Position numbers and translations under genes: made by a program
The notes under the pieces: model-generated
What the model was told of the DNA's origin: nothing
Database searches by the model: none
Seen by the model: the letters and a program-made list of their open reading frames with translations, nothing else
Part shown: piece after piece, positions 55,873 through 63,823 of the stretch
Layout of the letters: each line of letters opens with the position of its first letter
How positions within the stretch are numbered: position 1 is the first letter of the stretch
DNA from: Paenibacillus sp. J45TS6
GTDB taxonomy: Bacteria; Bacillota; Bacilli; Paenibacillales; Paenibacillaceae
NCBI RefSeq assembly: GCF_018403285.1
Contig: NZ_BOSJ01000001.1
Coordinates: 310,001 to 374,000 of the forward strand
Direction of reading: 5' to 3'
Length of the DNA stretch: 64,000 nucleotides

Positions 55873-57285
55873 TTATTTTTCCATCCAGTTGTGGTGGAAT
55901 GTTCCTTCTTTGTCCACACGTTTGAACGTATGTGCACCGAAGTAGTCGCGCTGTGCTTGAAGCAGATTCGCTGGAAGACGTTCTGTACGATAGCTGTCAT
56001 AGTAAGAAAGAGCACTGGAGAATCCAGGTACCGGAACTCCTTTTTCTACAGCAACAGAAATCACTTTACGCCATGCATCTTGGTAAGATTCCACAACATT
56101 TTTGAAGTATGGATCCAAGAGCAGGTTTTTCAGTTCTGCATCTTTATCATAAGCCTCTTTGATGTTTTGCAAGAATTGGGAACGAATGATACATCCTCCG
56201 CGGAAGATCATTGCAATGTTTCCATATTTCAAATTCCAACCATATTCGTCGGAAGCAGCGCGCATTTGAGCAAAACCTTGTGCATAAGATACGATTTTAC
56301 TTGCGAACAATGCTTTACGAACGTTCTCGATGAATTCTTGTTTATCACCGGAGAATGGCTCTGTTTTTGGACCGCTGAGCACTTTACTAGCTGCAACACG
56401 CTCTTCTTTCATCGCAGATAAGAAACGGGAGAATACGGATTCAGTAATCATAGACAATGGAACGCCGAGATCCAGCGCACTTTGGCTTGTCCATTTTCCT
56501 GTACCTTTTTGTCCAGCAGCATCGAGGATCACATCTACCATTGGTTTGCCTGTTTCTTCATCATATTTAGAGAAGATATCAGCCGTAATTTCGATCAGGT
56601 AGCTGTCAAGCTCGCCCTTGTTCCACTCGGAGAAGAGTTCGTGGAATTCTTCGGCAGTAAGACCAAGTACATCTTTCATCAAATGATATGCTTCGCCGAT
56701 CAGCTGCATATCACCGTATTCAATACCGTTGTGTACCATTTTTACATAATGTCCAGCACCATCAGGACCGATATATGTTGTGCAAGGCTCTCCATCTACT
56801 TGAGCCGCGATCGAAGTTAAGATTGGTTTTACAAGTTCATAAGCACTTTCCTGACCTCCAGGCATAATTGCCGGGCCTTTCAGTGCGCCTTCTTCACCAC
56901 CGGATACACCAGCACCAATGAAGCGGAAACCTTGCTCTTCCAGTTCTTTGCTACGGCGAACCGTATCAGGGAAGTAAGCATTACCACCATCGATAATAAT
57001 GTCGCCTTTGTCTAGATGAGGAATAAGCTGCCCAATCGTTGCATCTGTAGCTGGTCCTGCTTGTACCATAATAAGAATCTTACGCGGAGATTCAAGAGAT
57101 TGTACAAACTCTTCAATAGAGAAGAAGCCTTCCAAATTTTTACCTTCTGCTTCTTTCAGAAGATCCTGTGTTTTTTCCGGAGAACGGTTAAATACAGACA
57201 CCGTAAACCCCTTGCTTTCAATATTCAGGGCTAAATTCTTGCCCATTACGGCTAGACCGATAACGCCAATTTGTTGTTTAGTCAA
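55873..57285 (-). CDS. gndA: 6-phosphogluconate dehydrogenase (decarboxylating, NADP-dependent)
   Basis: Oxidative pentose phosphate enzyme. The Rossmann motif [37 protein letters not shown] and [19 protein letters not shown] (catalytic Lys and Asn region), plus the C-terminal [13 protein letters not shown], are all canonical. The start TTG at 57285 gives [10 protein letters not shown], matching the family beginning, with AAAGG 10 bp upstream; an ATG 12 bp earlier overlaps the ribosome site. 470 residues is normal. Confidence 0.95.
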   Translation of the reverse strand: MTKQQIGVIGLAVMGKNLALNIESKGFTVSVFNRSPEKTQDLLKEAEGKNLEGFFSIEEFVQSLESPRKILIMVQAGPATDATIGQLIPHLDKGDIIIDGGNAYFPDTVRRSKELEEQGFRFIGAGVSGGEEGALKGPAIMPGGQESAYELVKPILTSIAAQVDGEPCTTYIGPDGAGHYVKMVHNGIEYGDMQLIGEAYHLMKDVLGLTAEEFHELFSEWNKGELDSYLIEITADIFSKYDEETGKPMVDVILDAAGQKGTGKWTSQSALDLGVPLSMITESVFSRFLSAMKEERVAASKVLSGPKTEPFSGDKQEFIENVRKALFASKIVSYAQGFAQMRAASDEYGWNLKYGNIAMIFRGGCIIRSQFLQNIKEAYDKDAELKNLLLDPYFKNVVESYQDAWRKVISVAVEKGVPVPGFSSALSYYDSYRTERLPANLLQAQRDYFGAHTFKRVDKEGTFHHNWMEK

Positions 57286-57484
57286 TATATTCTCCATCCT
57301 TTGCCACGTTATTTTGATGTATCTTATGTTACTAGAGCCGTCCGGGTAAGGAACTTGTCCATAAGCAGACAGTTATCATTCCTTAAAAATTATGTAAGCA
57401 AAAGAAGGACGCCCTAACAATAATCCTATTCTAACGCTTTTGCAAAAGGAAGTGAACCCCCCGCTAAAGTGTAAACAAGGATAA

Positions 57485-57507
57485 AACACCTCTTTTCATG
57501 AGGTGTT
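57485..57507 (-). terminator. Terminator after the 199-residue gene
   Basis: Stem AACACCTC/GAGGTGTT with a 7-base loop; minus-strand tail TTTATCC. The wider 253-bp gap before gnd holds no gene. Confidence 0.75.
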
Positions 57508-57550
57508 CATCAAATACTCATATAAATAATAGTATGGTTCATACGGCTAT

Positions 57551-58150
57551 TTACCATTCAAGCATGAACATTCGATTCTGCATTTGCTTTAAATAGTTGC
57601 GGCAAGACTCCGCCTTAGCCTCGTCTCCATTATGGATGGCGGCATGAAGCCGTTCGAGTTCATCATCCACTTCCATCTTTAACAAGAGCAGTCTCATTTC
57701 CCCTTCTTGCGATGAGAACATTTCCTCCATCTCTTCCATCGTAGGGGTCGGCCCCTTCTGATAGATCACCCTTTGTTTAAAACCCGATACTTCCACCAGA
57801 CGTATAACCTCGCCGAACAATATATTCTCTATAACGATGATGTGATCTTTAAACCTGCGGACAACCGCATGGCCTCGAGTATCTCCAATGAGTTTCTCTA
57901 TGAACTCGGCAAGTTTCGCATCCTTAATAATATAATCACCAATCAACTTGTAATCGCCCGTACGCATGAGTTGAAATTTCAGTTTAACCAATTTACGACC
58001 CGTTCTCACGGAAAGAATGAACAAGCTTTCATCTTCACTCCAATACAGCGAATATCCTTCCTGAATTAAGTCTTTGATGAGCTGTTGGATATGCCGACGG
58101 TTAAACCGGAGCTCTAGATTGCAGTATTCCACTTCATAGCTCTTGTTCAC
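57551..58150 (-). CDS. Unknown protein (199 residues)
   Basis: I do not recognise this protein. It is a soluble, charged mixed alpha/beta protein: EVEYCNLELRFNRRHIQQL, LFILSVRTGRKLVKLKFQLM, HIIVIENILFGEVIRLVEV and a helical, acidic C-terminal third (ERLHAAIHNGDEAKAESCR). It has GTG with GGAGGAGG upstream and its own terminator, both signs of a real expressed gene. Its divergent neighbour is yktB, 334 bp away, a gap with no other gene. Confidence 0.7.
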   Translation of the reverse strand: MNKSYEVEYCNLELRFNRRHIQQLIKDLIQEGYSLYWSEDESLFILSVRTGRKLVKLKFQLMRTGDYKLIGDYIIKDAKLAEFIEKLIGDTRGHAVVRRFKDHIIVIENILFGEVIRLVEVSGFKQRVIYQKGPTPTMEEMEEMFSSQEGEMRLLLLKMEVDDELERLHAAIHNGDEAKAESCRNYLKQMQNRMFMLEW

Positions 58151-58373
58151 GGCACTTCCTCCTCCATGCCGGATGATTGATCCGGAGTCTTATTATGTGA
58201 CTTTCCGCCATGGCCCCTATGATCTACGCTTCACCATAAGTCGGCTTACCCTATTTTATACGACACGTAAGGTAAGGGTACGTAGTTATAAGTCCATTTT
58301 TTTAAGACACGAAATCTTCATTAACAATACAGATAAGGGACAGGCTTTAAGGAAGTGCGAATGGAGGTACCTG

Positions 58374-58382
58374 TGTTATAAT
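58374..58382 (+). promoter_or_regulatory. Extended -10 promoter candidate upstream of yktB
   Basis: TG, one base and a perfect TATAAT (TGTTATAAT), about 100 bp before the yktB ATG; no convincing -35 accompanies it. Confidence 0.45.
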
Positions 58383-58484
58383 GAGTCCCATATTGTTTTG
58401 TATCCTATTATATTGGCAAGTGATAAGGTTCATGCTTATATAAATAAAACTTGTCCATTTACACATAAGGAGGAAGTTAACCCG

Positions 58485-59117
58485 ATGACTACACTAAAAT
58501 ACCCTTCATTTACATCCAAAGATTTTGATGTCTTTGATGTACCTGGGCTCGAACCACGAATGGAATTATTAATTGAGAGAATTCGTCCAAAACTGAACGA
58601 GATTGGTGCAGCAACTGCCCCGTTTCTAAGTGATTTAGTTGGAGAGGAAATGTTCGTTCATGTAGCTAAACATGCTAGACGTACCGTGAATCCGCCACAT
58701 GATACTTGGGTAGCAATCGCTAATAACAAACGTGGTTACAAGGCATATCCTCATTTTCAAGTAGGAATGTTTGGTACTCATGTATTTGTTATTTTTGCCG
58801 TTATTTACGAAAGCAATAATAAGGAAATCTTTGCTGAAGCATTAGAAAGACAGCTTGATGATGTTATGGAACATATTCCAGGGCACTTCTACTGGTCTAC
58901 AGATCATATGAATCCAGAAGGAACCCTTCATAAAGATCTCTCGAAAGCAGATTTTAAGAAAATGGCCGAACGATTAAAAACCGTGAAAAAATCAGAAATA
59001 TTATGCGGACTGCGTATTGAACAGGATGATCCAGTTCTTCTAGACGGAGAAGCCTTTGGTAAAAAGGCTCAAGAAGTATTTACCCAGCTTGCGCCGCTTT
59101 ATAAAATGGCTTTTTAA
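58485..59117 (+). CDS. yktB: YktB-family protein (DUF1054, UPF0637)
   Basis: A 210-residue protein starting MTTLKYPSFTSKDFDVFDV, with AAKHARRTVNPPHDTWVA-type core, HFQVGMFGTHVFVIFAV and GHFYWSTDHMNPEG. The family fold resembles the ligand-binding beta-barrel in solved structures but has no assigned activity. AAGGAGG lies upstream of this ATG. It precedes speA, a neighbourhood also seen in Bacillus (yktA-yktB near speA). Confidence 0.88.
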   Translation: MTTLKYPSFTSKDFDVFDVPGLEPRMELLIERIRPKLNEIGAATAPFLSDLVGEEMFVHVAKHARRTVNPPHDTWVAIANNKRGYKAYPHFQVGMFGTHVFVIFAVIYESNNKEIFAEALERQLDDVMEHIPGHFYWSTDHMNPEGTLHKDLSKADFKKMAERLKTVKKSEILCGLRIEQDDPVLLDGEAFGKKAQEVFTQLAPLYKMAF

Positions 59118-59219
59118 TGAAGTGAGATTTATCACAAAAAATTCGTTACAATCTTTATCCATTTTGCTATACTCATTTAGGTTTATTATTTCAAATAGAG
59201 AAAGGTTGTGACAGAATCC

Positions 59220-60695
59220 ATGGATCACCGTCGTACGCCGCTTTTTACAGCACTTAAAACACACGCGGCTAACAATCCGGTACAGTTTCACATCCCTGGT
59301 CACAAAAAAGGACTTGGAACAGACTCTGAATTCCGCGAATTTATAGGGGATAATGCCCTTTCCATAGATTTGATTAACATCGCGCCGCTTGATGATTTGC
59401 ATCAACCGACGGGTGTTATTGAAGAAGCTCAAATGCTTGCAGCTGATGCTTTTGGTGCGGACTATACGTACTTTAGTGTGCAAGGGACAAGCAGTGCCAT
59501 TATGACCATGATTCTGTCTGTATGCGGACCTGGTGAGAAGATCATCGTACCGCGTAATGTTCACAAATCGGTTATGTCTGCCATCATTTTTTCGGGAGCT
59601 AAGCCTGTGTTTGTCTCTCCCGTGAGTGATGAGAATTTAGGTATTGATCACGGTATCACCGTCGGCTCGGTGCGGCGTGCCCTAGAACGTCATCCTGATG
59701 CCAAAGCCGTGCTCGTTATTAACCCTACCTACTTTGGTGTATGTGCAAATCTGAAAGAAATCGTGGATCTTGCGCATAGTTACCAAGTACCTGTACTTGT
59801 TGATGAAGCGCACGGAGTCCTTATTCATTTTCACGAGGATCTTCCAATGTCAGCTATGGAAGCAGGCGCCGATATGGCAGCAACGAGTGTTCATAAGCTC
59901 GGCGGTTCGATGACACAGAGTTCAGTACTCAACCTAAACACCAAAAATGGATTTGTAAATCCACAGCGAGTTCAAACGATCATCAGTATGCTGACGACCA
60001 CTTCAACTTCTTATATATTGCTTTCATCACTGGATACATCTAGACGCAACCTTGCGCTGAATGGACATTCCATGGCCCAAAAAGCAATTGATCTTGCGGA
60101 ATATGCAAGACGTTCGATTAACGATATCGAAGGATTGTATTGTTTTGGCGAGGAAATACTTGGAGGAGAAGCAACGTATAGCTATGATCCGACCAAAGTG
60201 ACCGTTCATGTACGTCATCTTGGCTTAACGGGATACGATACGGAGAACTGGCTGCGTGAACACTATAATATTGAAGTCGAGATGAGCGATATGTATAACA
60301 TCCTCTGTCTCATTACACCAGGAGACAATGATGAAACAGTAAATACGCTGCTTGATGCACTTCGTGAATTGTCCAAAACTTATTATAATGTCAACACAGC
60401 TAACGATTTAATAGTCAAAATCCCAGAAATTCCTCAGCTCATGCTTACACCGCGCGAGGCATTTTACGGAGATACAGAAATCATTCCTTTTAAAGAATCC
60501 GCTGGTCGGATTATTGCTGAATTTATCTATGTATATCCCCCTGGTATTCCAATCCTGCTTCCGGGAGAGGTTATTTCTCAGGAAAACATTAATTATATTA
60601 CGGAACACGTTGAGGTTGGATTACCGGTAAAAGGTCCTGAAGACCGCTATATTACGAATGTAAAAGTAATTGTAGAAGCAGATCCGATCTTCTAA
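59220..60695 (+). CDS. speA: Arginine decarboxylase SpeA (Orn/Lys/Arg decarboxylase fold)
   Basis: PLP enzyme, 491 residues, of the AAT-fold group. The PLP lysine is in AATSVHKLGGSMTQSS; HIPGHKKG is near the N-terminus; FSVQGTSSAIMTM, RNVHKSVMSA and DEAHGVLIHF form the cofactor site; the C-terminal domain contains FKESAGRIIAEFIYVYPPG. It should form agmatine from arginine as the route to putrescine and spermidine. ATG 59220 reproduces the Bacillus SpeA N-terminal length; a GTG at 59208 is an alternative with weak spacing to AAAGG. Confidence 0.93.
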   Translation: MDHRRTPLFTALKTHAANNPVQFHIPGHKKGLGTDSEFREFIGDNALSIDLINIAPLDDLHQPTGVIEEAQMLAADAFGADYTYFSVQGTSSAIMTMILSVCGPGEKIIVPRNVHKSVMSAIIFSGAKPVFVSPVSDENLGIDHGITVGSVRRALERHPDAKAVLVINPTYFGVCANLKEIVDLAHSYQVPVLVDEAHGVLIHFHEDLPMSAMEAGADMAATSVHKLGGSMTQSSVLNLNTKNGFVNPQRVQTIISMLTTTSTSYILLSSLDTSRRNLALNGHSMAQKAIDLAEYARRSINDIEGLYCFGEEILGGEATYSYDPTKVTVHVRHLGLTGYDTENWLREHYNIEVEMSDMYNILCLITPGDNDETVNTLLDALRELSKTYYNVNTANDLIVKIPEIPQLMLTPREAFYGDTEIIPFKESAGRIIAEFIYVYPPGIPILLPGEVISQENINYITEHVEVGLPVKGPEDRYITNVKVIVEADPIF

Positions 60696-60722
60696 CACGA
60701 ACGAATACACGATTTATACAGC

Positions 60723-60758
60723 AAGGACCTGCTCAGCTGACAAGCTGCGCGGGTCCTT
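60723..60758 (+). terminator. Terminator after speA
   Basis: Stem AAGGACC plus GC plus CAGCT closing with AGCTG, GC and GGTCCTT (interrupted), tail TTTTTTAGG. Confidence 0.8.
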
Positions 60759-60805
60759 TTTTTAGGCTTTTCAGGCGTTCACTTTATATATTAGCAACAA
60801 AAAAA

Positions 60806-60830
60806 GAAGCCTCTGATACCTAGAGACTTC
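60806..60830 (-). terminator. Terminator after the DUF1292 gene
   Basis: Stem GAAGCCTCT/AGAGACTTC with one mismatch; minus-strand tail of Ts (TTTTTTTGT). Confidence 0.75.
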
Positions 60831-60848
60831 CCTTGCTTCATTTCGCTC

Positions 60849-61148
60849 TTATTGCTGCTCTTCAACCATTTTGTTAAATGCAGCTTCTACACGATTCCAC
60901 TCATCTTCATCTTCGATTTGATAAAGACTCACTTCATCGCCCTCTTCTTCAAAGCGAAGAATGAGGCCGTCTTCTTCCGGATTGTTGCGCTCAACAAATA
61001 CCGCATATTCCTTATTGTCTACATCAAAAGTTTGAACCAGAATCATTTCAATCTCTTTACCGTTCTCATCTTCAAAGATAAGCACCTGAGGTTCGTGGTC
61101 GTGGTCGTGGTTGCAGTTCTCATCATGTACATGGTTATGATCGCTCAT
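60849..61148 (-). CDS. DUF1292 (YrzB-type) protein with a His-rich N-terminus
   Basis: A 99-residue acidic protein with the DUF1292 body QVLIFEDENGKEIEMILVQ, EYAVFVERNN and EDGLILRFEEEGDEVSL. The first 18 residues are His/Asp/Asn-rich (MSDHNHVHDENCNHDHDH), encoded by a (TCGTGG)3-type repeat at about 61096-61113, and contain a Cys. That head could bind zinc, nickel or copper. DUF1292 has no known function but the family is common in Firmicutes and sits near ruvX and holliday-junction genes in others; no such neighbour here. Confidence 0.85.
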   Translation of the reverse strand: MSDHNHVHDENCNHDHDHEPQVLIFEDENGKEIEMILVQTFDVDNKEYAVFVERNNPEEDGLILRFEEEGDEVSLYQIEDEDEWNRVEAAFNKMVEEQQ

Positions 61149-61254
61149 TCATCTATACCTCATTTCATTTATACTTGTATTGTATTCACACTCATAAAAG
61201 TAATCATACCGAATTATCGTAACACTATTAGAGCATAAAATCAATTGAGCCAGT

Positions 61255-61815
61255 TTATGAATCTAATGCTGTAATTACTTTTTCGGATACGAGAAAGAAT
61301 GAATTCCCTCCCGAAGGTTTCATATAGAATCCTACTTTATACTTCCCTTTTTTCTTAAAATCATAAGTGAAATCATTCGTTTTGAACCAAAAGTTATCGT
61401 TTGAACCGCTTCCCATCTTCTCCGTTTGAATATTTTTTGTGTTTCCGGAAGGATCCGTGATAGCAACTTTGACTTCTGAAATGTTCCCATCTAGACTATC
61501 GACTTGACTAAGTACGTGAAATTTCAGCTTTCCTACGTTTACATTCCCAAAAACAGTATCACCTTTAAACAGTGTTATATGTACATTAGGCTTCGTAACT
61601 GTTACCTTCTTGCTAGTTGCATCCCAGGATGCAAGACCACTAAGTTCACGCACAGGGGCATAGGTTGTCCCATTAATATAATAACCGCCACCACTGACAT
61701 CATTGCCATTGACTACGACACGAATTTTTTCTGTGATTGAATCTGCAAATAACATAGATCCACTGCCTACAAGAGAAAAGACAAGTACCAAGGCAAGTGT
61801 TCTTCTCCATTTCAT
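61255..61815 (-). CDS. Secreted protein with copper-amine-oxidase-like N-terminal domain
   Basis: A 186-residue exported protein. The first 24 residues (MKWRRTLALVLVFSLVGSGS and onward) are a signal peptide with a likely cleavage after LFA. The next part, RVVVNGNDVSGGGYYINGTTYAPVREL, is the stalk-like domain common in Paenibacillus surface proteins and named after copper amine oxidase, though it does not imply copper. The C-terminal half (about 80-186) is beta-rich: HITLFKGDTVFGNVNVGK and FKKKGKYKVGFYMKPSG. AAAGGAGG precedes the ATG. Confidence 0.82.
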   Translation of the reverse strand: MKWRRTLALVLVFSLVGSGSMLFADSITEKIRVVVNGNDVSGGGYYINGTTYAPVRELSGLASWDATSKKVTVTKPNVHITLFKGDTVFGNVNVGKLKFHVLSQVDSLDGNISEVKVAITDPSGNTKNIQTEKMGSGSNDNFWFKTNDFTYDFKKKGKYKVGFYMKPSGGNSFFLVSEKVITALDS

Positions 61816-61917
61816 CGGTCTATATTACCTCCTTTAAAAAGTTATATCTATTTATACTTCATCTAGCAAGACAAGTTGCGGAAAAAAGTCGTTTTTTTCT
61901 CTTTTTCTAAAATAAAT

Positions 61918-61964
61918 AAGAACCGCGTTATCTCTCAGGTCTCATGAGAAAAAAAGCGGTTCTT
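61918..61964 (-). terminator. Inverted repeat before the CuAO-like gene, terminator of the small Cys protein
   Basis: Stem AAGAACCGC/GCGGTTCTT with a 29-base loop; minus-strand tail ATTTATTTTAG. It is directly downstream of the next gene. Confidence 0.6.
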
Positions 61965-61968
61965 CCTA

Positions 61969-62160
61969 TTATCCTTTGGGTTTCGTTAAGATACAAGGTA
62001 CACCTTTACCTACAGCGCCTGGCTCTCGCATACGTGCAGCATAGGCCATTCCTATGTCGCATGGCGTCTTACACACCTCACAGACTTCGGAAGTAACCAC
62101 CCTCATCCCGCGAACTTTCTCCTTTTTTGCCACCACTTTTTTTCCTTTGCCTTTTGTCAT
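61969..62160 (-). CDS. Small basic protein with four cysteines, unknown function
   Basis: A 63-residue protein with a Lys-rich head (MTKGKGKKVVAKKEKVRG) and the motif SEVCEVCKTPCDIGMAYAAR followed by GKGVPC, a CxxCxxxC ... C pattern that could form a zinc or iron-sulfur knuckle. I do not recognise the family. The ATG at 62160 has AGGG two bases upstream and GGGG further back; ATG 62187 is also possible. A terminator follows. Confidence 0.65.
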   Translation of the reverse strand: MTKGKGKKVVAKKEKVRGMRVVTSEVCEVCKTPCDIGMAYAARMREPGAVGKGVPCILTKPKG

Positions 62161-62317
62161 GGCCCTATTCCCCGCTTCCCTTGTCATGCGAGAAGTCTCG
62201 GTCTGCCCCCGAACTCTCGCCTAGGTAATGTATTGTATGGGGATTGGCGCAAGAAGGTGCATGGGAACAAAAGAATTTATAGTCATCTGTACTTTATGCC
62301 AATTCACACGCAAAAAA

Positions 62318-62335
62318 GGAGCCTTCAAGGGCTCC
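62318..62335 (-). terminator. Terminator after the DUF3892 gene
   Basis: Stem GGAGCC/GGCTCC with a 6-base loop; minus-strand tail TTTTTTG. Confidence 0.75.
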
Positions 62336-62382
62336 CTCTCCATATATTACCGGATCATCCTCCGGTTTCATGCTTGTAGACG

Positions 62383-62622
62383 TTACTCAAATATCGGCAA
62401 TTGATCTAGGTTGTTGCTCGGATCTCCGTCTGCATCTCCGCGAATCCGGAGTGAGCCCCCTTTTGCCTTAAATACGTTGGCTCCCGCAATCTTTCCCGTC
62501 TCCACCTCGTTTAATGCCTGGTTGTAATCCAGAACTCGGCCGCCCGAAGTTTTAAATGCGGTTAGATCGCCATCTCCATTTTTCTGAACAGCGACAAAGT
62601 GCTCGCGCGTGTTATTTTCCAT
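62383..62622 (-). CDS. DUF3892 family protein
   Basis: A 79-residue protein beginning MENNTREHFVAVQKNGDGDL with TAFKTSGGRVLDYNQALNEV and IAGANVFKAKGGSLRIRGDA, the DUF3892 pattern found in many bacilli. Function unknown. A strong AAGGAG lies 10 bp before ATG 62622; a longer in-frame reading starting at 62706 has a hydrophobic lead that is probably not translated. Confidence 0.82.
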   Translation of the reverse strand: MENNTREHFVAVQKNGDGDLTAFKTSGGRVLDYNQALNEVETGKIAGANVFKAKGGSLRIRGDADGDPSNNLDQLPIFE

Positions 62623-62752
62623 TAGAACAACACTCCTTTTTGCACTACATTTGGTGTATTTACCTATACCGAGTACGATTAAAATAGGTATTGTGAGCCT
62701 CGGCAAATATAGTGTGTCCCAAAAAAGAATGCTCTATGTAAATAGGCTGAGG

Positions 62753-63196
62753 TTACAATGCTTTTTGCATCCGTACATGTAAAATGCCAGCATCATAAAA
62801 CGGTTCATCCGATATCACTTCATAACCCAGTTTAGCGTAAAACCCTTCCGCTTGGCACTGTGCATCGAGGATCGAGTACGCAAGACCCAGCTCTCTTGCA
62901 CGCTCTTCTAGCGCCATAATTAATACACGGCCGTAACCGTGAACACGGTAGTCTTTGAGAACAGCTACACGCTGAAGTTTTGCTGTATCCTTCTTATAAT
63001 AAATGAGACGCCCTGTCGCCACCATCTGCTGTCCATCTTGAATAAGAATATGGTGCGCATCGGGAGAAATGACATCATATTGGTCAATTTCTTCTTCTAA
63101 GGGAACGTTTTGTTCCTTTACAAACACCTCTTTACGAATGTGTAGCCCCTGTTCTAACTGTTCCTCCGTTGTTACATTAATAATTTCAGCTGGCAT
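62753..63196 (-). CDS. GNAT-family N-acetyltransferase (YjcF-like)
   Basis: A 147-residue GNAT enzyme: IRKEVFVKEQNVPLEEEID, MVATGRLIYYKKDTAKLQRV, the acetyl-CoA loop DYRVHGYGRVLIMALEE and the C-terminal FYAKLGYEVISDEPFYDAG. Acceptor unknown. AGGGGGA precedes the ATG. Confidence 0.88.
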   Translation of the reverse strand: MPAEIINVTTEEQLEQGLHIRKEVFVKEQNVPLEEEIDQYDVISPDAHHILIQDGQQMVATGRLIYYKKDTAKLQRVAVLKDYRVHGYGRVLIMALEERARELGLAYSILDAQCQAEGFYAKLGYEVISDEPFYDAGILHVRMQKAL

Positions 63197-63332
63197 TGAT
63201 ATCCCCCTCTGCTTTAGCTCTTCGATGCTCTAAACTCGTAAAACTCACGCTATTATACAACAATACAGCAGAAATAAGCCAGCCCGAAGGAACGGACTGA
63301 CTTATTGTATCTTAGGCGACGGCAAGCTTCAT

Positions 63333-63548
63333 TTAAGGTATTAGTATTTCCTCATCGGTAGAAGAATAAACATCATCCCTTATCGAAGGAGAGTACACAT
63401 CATCAATGATAGGCAGCTCGGATTCAGGATCAAACCTCTCTTGTAGCATTATTGTTTCTTCTGATGGCTCTAATGTACATCCTGATAAGTTTAGCAGCAA
63501 GATTGCAATTATGCAGCTTGCCATGAACGTGTCGCGTAATTTTTTCAT
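63333..63548 (-). CDS. Small secreted lipoprotein
   Basis: A 71-residue protein with a basic start MKKLRDTFMASC, a hydrophobic core IIAILLLNL and the lipobox LSGC, then an acidic mature part rich in Asp, Glu and Ser (about 45 residues). No family recognised. GGAGG lies upstream of this ATG (12-13 bp). Confidence 0.7.
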   Translation of the reverse strand: MKKLRDTFMASCIIAILLLNLSGCTLEPSEETIMLQERFDPESELPIIDDVYSPSIRDDVYSSTDEEILIP

Positions 63549-63691
63549 AGGATAGCGATCCTCCAGATGATCATTCTCCCTTTTAGGATGTGTCAATGGA
63601 GTAGAATTTAAACATACAAACTTCTAATTGTAGATTACAAGCTTGATAATTTCTCCTAATTTTGATTTATTAATAATATACTTAGGGATAC

Positions 63692-63742
63692 AAAAAAGCT
63701 CACTTCATCTATTTATAAAAATAGATAAAGTAAGCTTTTTTA
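63692..63742 (-). terminator. Terminator after the tRNA gene
   Basis: Stem AAAAAGCT plus ACTT and an inner ATCTATTT/AAATAGAT helix; minus-strand tail TTTTTTG. It is 10 bp beyond the tRNA 3' end. Confidence 0.8.
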
Positions 63743-63751
63743 CTACTCATA

Positions 63752-63823
63752 TAGGACGGATGGGGATCGAACCCATGACCCCTACCCTGTCAAGATAGTG
63801 CTCTCCCTCTGAGCTACCGTCCT
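63752..63823 (-). tRNA. tRNA-Val (anticodon GAC)
   Basis: A 72-nt cloverleaf on the minus strand: acceptor AGGACGG/CCGTCCT, D arm GCTC AGAGGGA GAGC, anticodon stem CTATC/GGTAG with loop TTGACAG (anticodon GAC at 63789-63791), and T arm with GGTTCGATCC. The discriminator is A and no CCA is encoded, so CCA must be added afterwards. It is a single tRNA, not part of a visible cluster. Confidence 0.93.

Noticed and set aside
55891-56421. Plus-strand open frame of 176 codons opposite gndA
   Set aside because: Antisense to a highly conserved enzyme; composition is of a shadow frame.
59040-59564. Minus-strand open frame of 174 codons opposite speA
   Set aside because: It overlaps the yktB end and speA start in antisense, without ribosome site or family features.
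61096-61113. Short repeat in the DUF1292 gene as a CRISPR or mobile feature
   Set aside because: It is an in-frame codon repeat encoding Asp-His units, not a spaced repeat array.
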